Source: HOT-345 sp963531535 (GTDB lineage: Bacteria > Patescibacteriota > Gracilibacteria > Absconditabacterales > Absconditicoccaceae). Taken from it: a stretch of 8,759 nucleotides of DNA. Below are positions 7,776 through 8,759 of this stretch, piece after piece (position 1 is the first letter of the stretch; the number at the start of each line of letters is the position of its first letter). The notes under the pieces are model-generated. The model worked only from the letters and a program-made list of their open reading frames with translations, did no database searches and was not told where the DNA came from. The stretch spans positions 1 to 8,759 of the forward strand of contig CAUSGX010000021.1 in assembly GCA_963531535.1 (NCBI GenBank), in the 5' to 3' direction. The translations under genes were made by a program, and so were the position numbers.

Positions 7776-8105
7776 TTAATACATTTTCTTGAGTACGACT
7801 ACATGCTCCTGATCATCATCAAAATATTCAGACTTGATCCCCCCAACACAGGCAAGGATTTGTTTTGGATTATTATTTTCATCAAAAGGAAGTTCGAAGG
7901 TATGCTCTCCCATTTTATCAATACTCAGAGTATTGGTCTCTCCGCTACAGTCACACAAACATACTCCACAGAATCCAGTATTACATGAGGCGAGGATCTC
8001 GATCCCATGCATTGCAGCCATCTCAACAAAACCTTTATTATCCTCAGCTGTAAAGCTTCATATTTCAGTTCCAGAGCTATCTTCTATTTTTACAAGTACA
8101 GTCAT
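7776..8105 (-). CDS. Plant-type [2Fe-2S] ferredoxin
   Basis: A small soluble electron carrier of 109 aa. The cluster ligands are Cys41, Cys46 and Cys49 (C-x4-C-x2-C in SCNTGFCGVC) plus Cys86 in ILACVGG. The gap of 36 residues between the third and fourth Cys is longer than the usual 29 or so. Two further cysteines, C51 and C53, follow directly after the ligand cluster. The first 28 residues supply the first beta strands of the ferredoxin fold, so the ATG at 8105 is favoured over the internal ATG at 8021. That requires TGA (8058-8060) as Gly16. The protein is acidic, as expected of a ferredoxin. Its redox partner is not in the window. A promoter-like pair lies upstream. Confidence 0.9.
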
Positions 8106-8119
8106 ATTTTTTCTCTATC

Positions 8120-8148
8120 ATGTTAAAAATTAGTTGTAAGTCTAGCAA
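8120..8148 (-). promoter_or_regulatory. Probable ferredoxin promoter
   Basis: On the minus strand TTGCTA (8148-8143) and TAACAT (8125-8120) are separated by 17 bases. The -10 TAACAT is the same as that proposed for cca. The leader to ATG 8105 would be about 8-10 nt and has no Shine-Dalgarno sequence. Confidence 0.45.
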
Positions 8149-8176
8149 TATGCTGACTATTATCAAGCAGAAATCC

Positions 8177-8212
8177 AAAAAAAGAAAAATCAGACTTCTC
8201 TTTCTCTTTTTT
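8177..8212 (-). terminator. AT-rich terminator-like hairpin
   Basis: On the minus strand an A-rich arm with GAGAAA pairs with TTTTTCTTTTTTT around a TCTGA-containing loop. It would stop transcription coming from the unrecognised gene at 8411-8758 before the ferredoxin promoter. Confidence 0.5.
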
Positions 8213-8277
8213 CGTAGAGAGGAAATGTCTGACTGGTAACTATGTATTGAGTAATGGGTAGGTATGTGTTGCTTATT

Positions 8278-8308
8278 ATCGCGAGGCTCAGTTTGTGAGC
8301 CTTGCGAT
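8278..8308. repeat. REP-like palindrome in the 305-base intergenic region
   Basis: ATCGCGAGGCTCA and TGAGCCTTGCGAT form a 13-base inverted repeat with one G.T mismatch and a GTTTG loop. No T-run follows, so it is not a classic terminator. The ATCGCGA start matches the end of the repeat at 31-69. Within 8106-8410 there is also a small stem, CACTAT/ATAGTG, at 8378-8397. No ORF of note is present there. Confidence 0.5.
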
Positions 8309-8410
8309 TTAGCTTATAGTTCAGTAAGTTCAATAAAAAATCTGGATTGTGAAATGATCGCTTTACGGATATTATTCCACTATCGTTTGTAATAGTGTGC
8401 AGAGCATATT

Positions 8411-8758
8411 CTATTGTAAAACTTTAGCTCCTTCATCGGTATTTGTGTTGTTGACTTCTTCTAGGAGAGCTTCTTCATTGAGTTCACAGTGATGAGCTTG
8501 AAGGCTATCCTTTGCTAATGAGAGAGATTTCTCTTCAGGAGGTTCATAGGTCCAGATCGTATCGATGAGTTTTTTTAGGACTTCTAGATTTTTGATAGGA
8601 TCTCCTTCGACTCAAAAGTCCTTCGCCATTCCTTTTAGTCTTAGCTTCCTTCCTTGGATTGAGATTTTGTAGTTACTCCTTCCGCGTTCTGTCATTATAG
8701 CGAGCTTTTCTTTGGCTTCTTCAGCGGTAGGAAAGTCTTTTGTGAAGTATTTTTTGAT
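8411..8758 (-). CDS. Unrecognised protein, C-terminal part (5' end cut by window)
   Basis: An open frame enters from the right edge and gives at least 115 residues ending VLQ-TAG. One TGA codes Gly in KDFGVEG. The first part is basic and mixed alpha/beta in appearance (IKKYFTKDFPTAEEAK, then NYKISIQGRKLRLKG), and the last 45 residues are acidic and probably disordered. There is no membrane segment or catalytic motif that I recognise. Coding is supported by the amino-acid composition, the length of the frame and the table-25 stop. The 5' end and true length are not visible. Confidence 0.65.
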
Positions 8759-8759
8759 G

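Noticed and set aside
7803..8133. Three overlapping plus-strand ORFs over the ferredoxin gene
   Set aside because: Antisense shadows. The cysteine ligand pattern fixes the coding strand as minus.
195..8758. Apparent pseudogenes or frameshifts: most genes are split by in-frame TGA
   Set aside because: Reading frame and homology continue unchanged across each TGA, TAA/TAG do not occur inside, and all genes show it alike. Recoding explains this better than decay.
195..8758. UGA as tryptophan (table 4) or selenocysteine
   Set aside because: TGA falls on conserved glycines (GGxIRD, the P-loop, the Nudix box), TGG is used for Trp, and nothing in the placement suggests selenocysteine.
1..8759. CRISPR array, tRNA or rRNA genes, transposase
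   Set aside because: No regularly spaced direct repeats, cloverleaf or transposase motifs were seen by eye on either strand.

Overview
The window comes from a bacterium that reads UGA as glycine (translation table 25), which points to Absconditabacteria (SR1) or Gracilibacteria (BD1-5) of the Patescibacteria/CPR. Ten reading frames become complete, recognisable proteins only when in-frame TGA is read as Gly. About 29 internal TGA codons fall within them, several at residues that are invariant glycines in known families, and every clear gene end is TAA or TAG. A standard-code gene caller breaks nearly every gene here into fragments. The DNA is AT-rich, and none of the starts carries a clear Shine-Dalgarno sequence.

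Layout. Positions 1-194 hold a REP-like repeat and a terminator. A long CCA-adding enzyme / poly(A) polymerase-type tRNA nucleotidyltransferase with an HD domain runs on the minus strand (195-1970). A 297-base divergent intergenic region follows, with a leaderless-type promoter for cca and, on the plus strand, a promoter-like site followed by a terminator-like hairpin. Two plus-strand genes come next: a TPR protein (2268-2891) and FtsX (2943-3878). A bidirectional terminator separates them from the minus-strand block.

The minus-strand block (3962-8759) contains, from low to high coordinates: a pentapeptide/beta-solenoid-like protein with its own sigma-70 promoter; an exported phospholipase D-superfamily protein with two HKD motifs; a Nudix hydrolase 11 bases upstream of it, probably in the same operon; a P-loop NMP-kinase/UPF0200-like ATPase; an ECF-type sigma factor; a plant-type [2Fe-2S] ferredoxin; and the C-terminal part of an unrecognised protein cut by the window edge.

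Functionally this is mostly housekeeping (tRNA maturation, cell-division membrane protein, nucleotide sanitation, redox carrier) with one regulator and two proteins of unknown role. No CRISPR array, transposase, rRNA or tRNA gene was seen. The most notable signal is the genetic-code reassignment. Secondary points are a roughly 90-residue insertion in the CCA enzyme, a possible small RNA or attenuator at 2124-2228, and a solenoid gene whose only UGA is the codon just before its last two.
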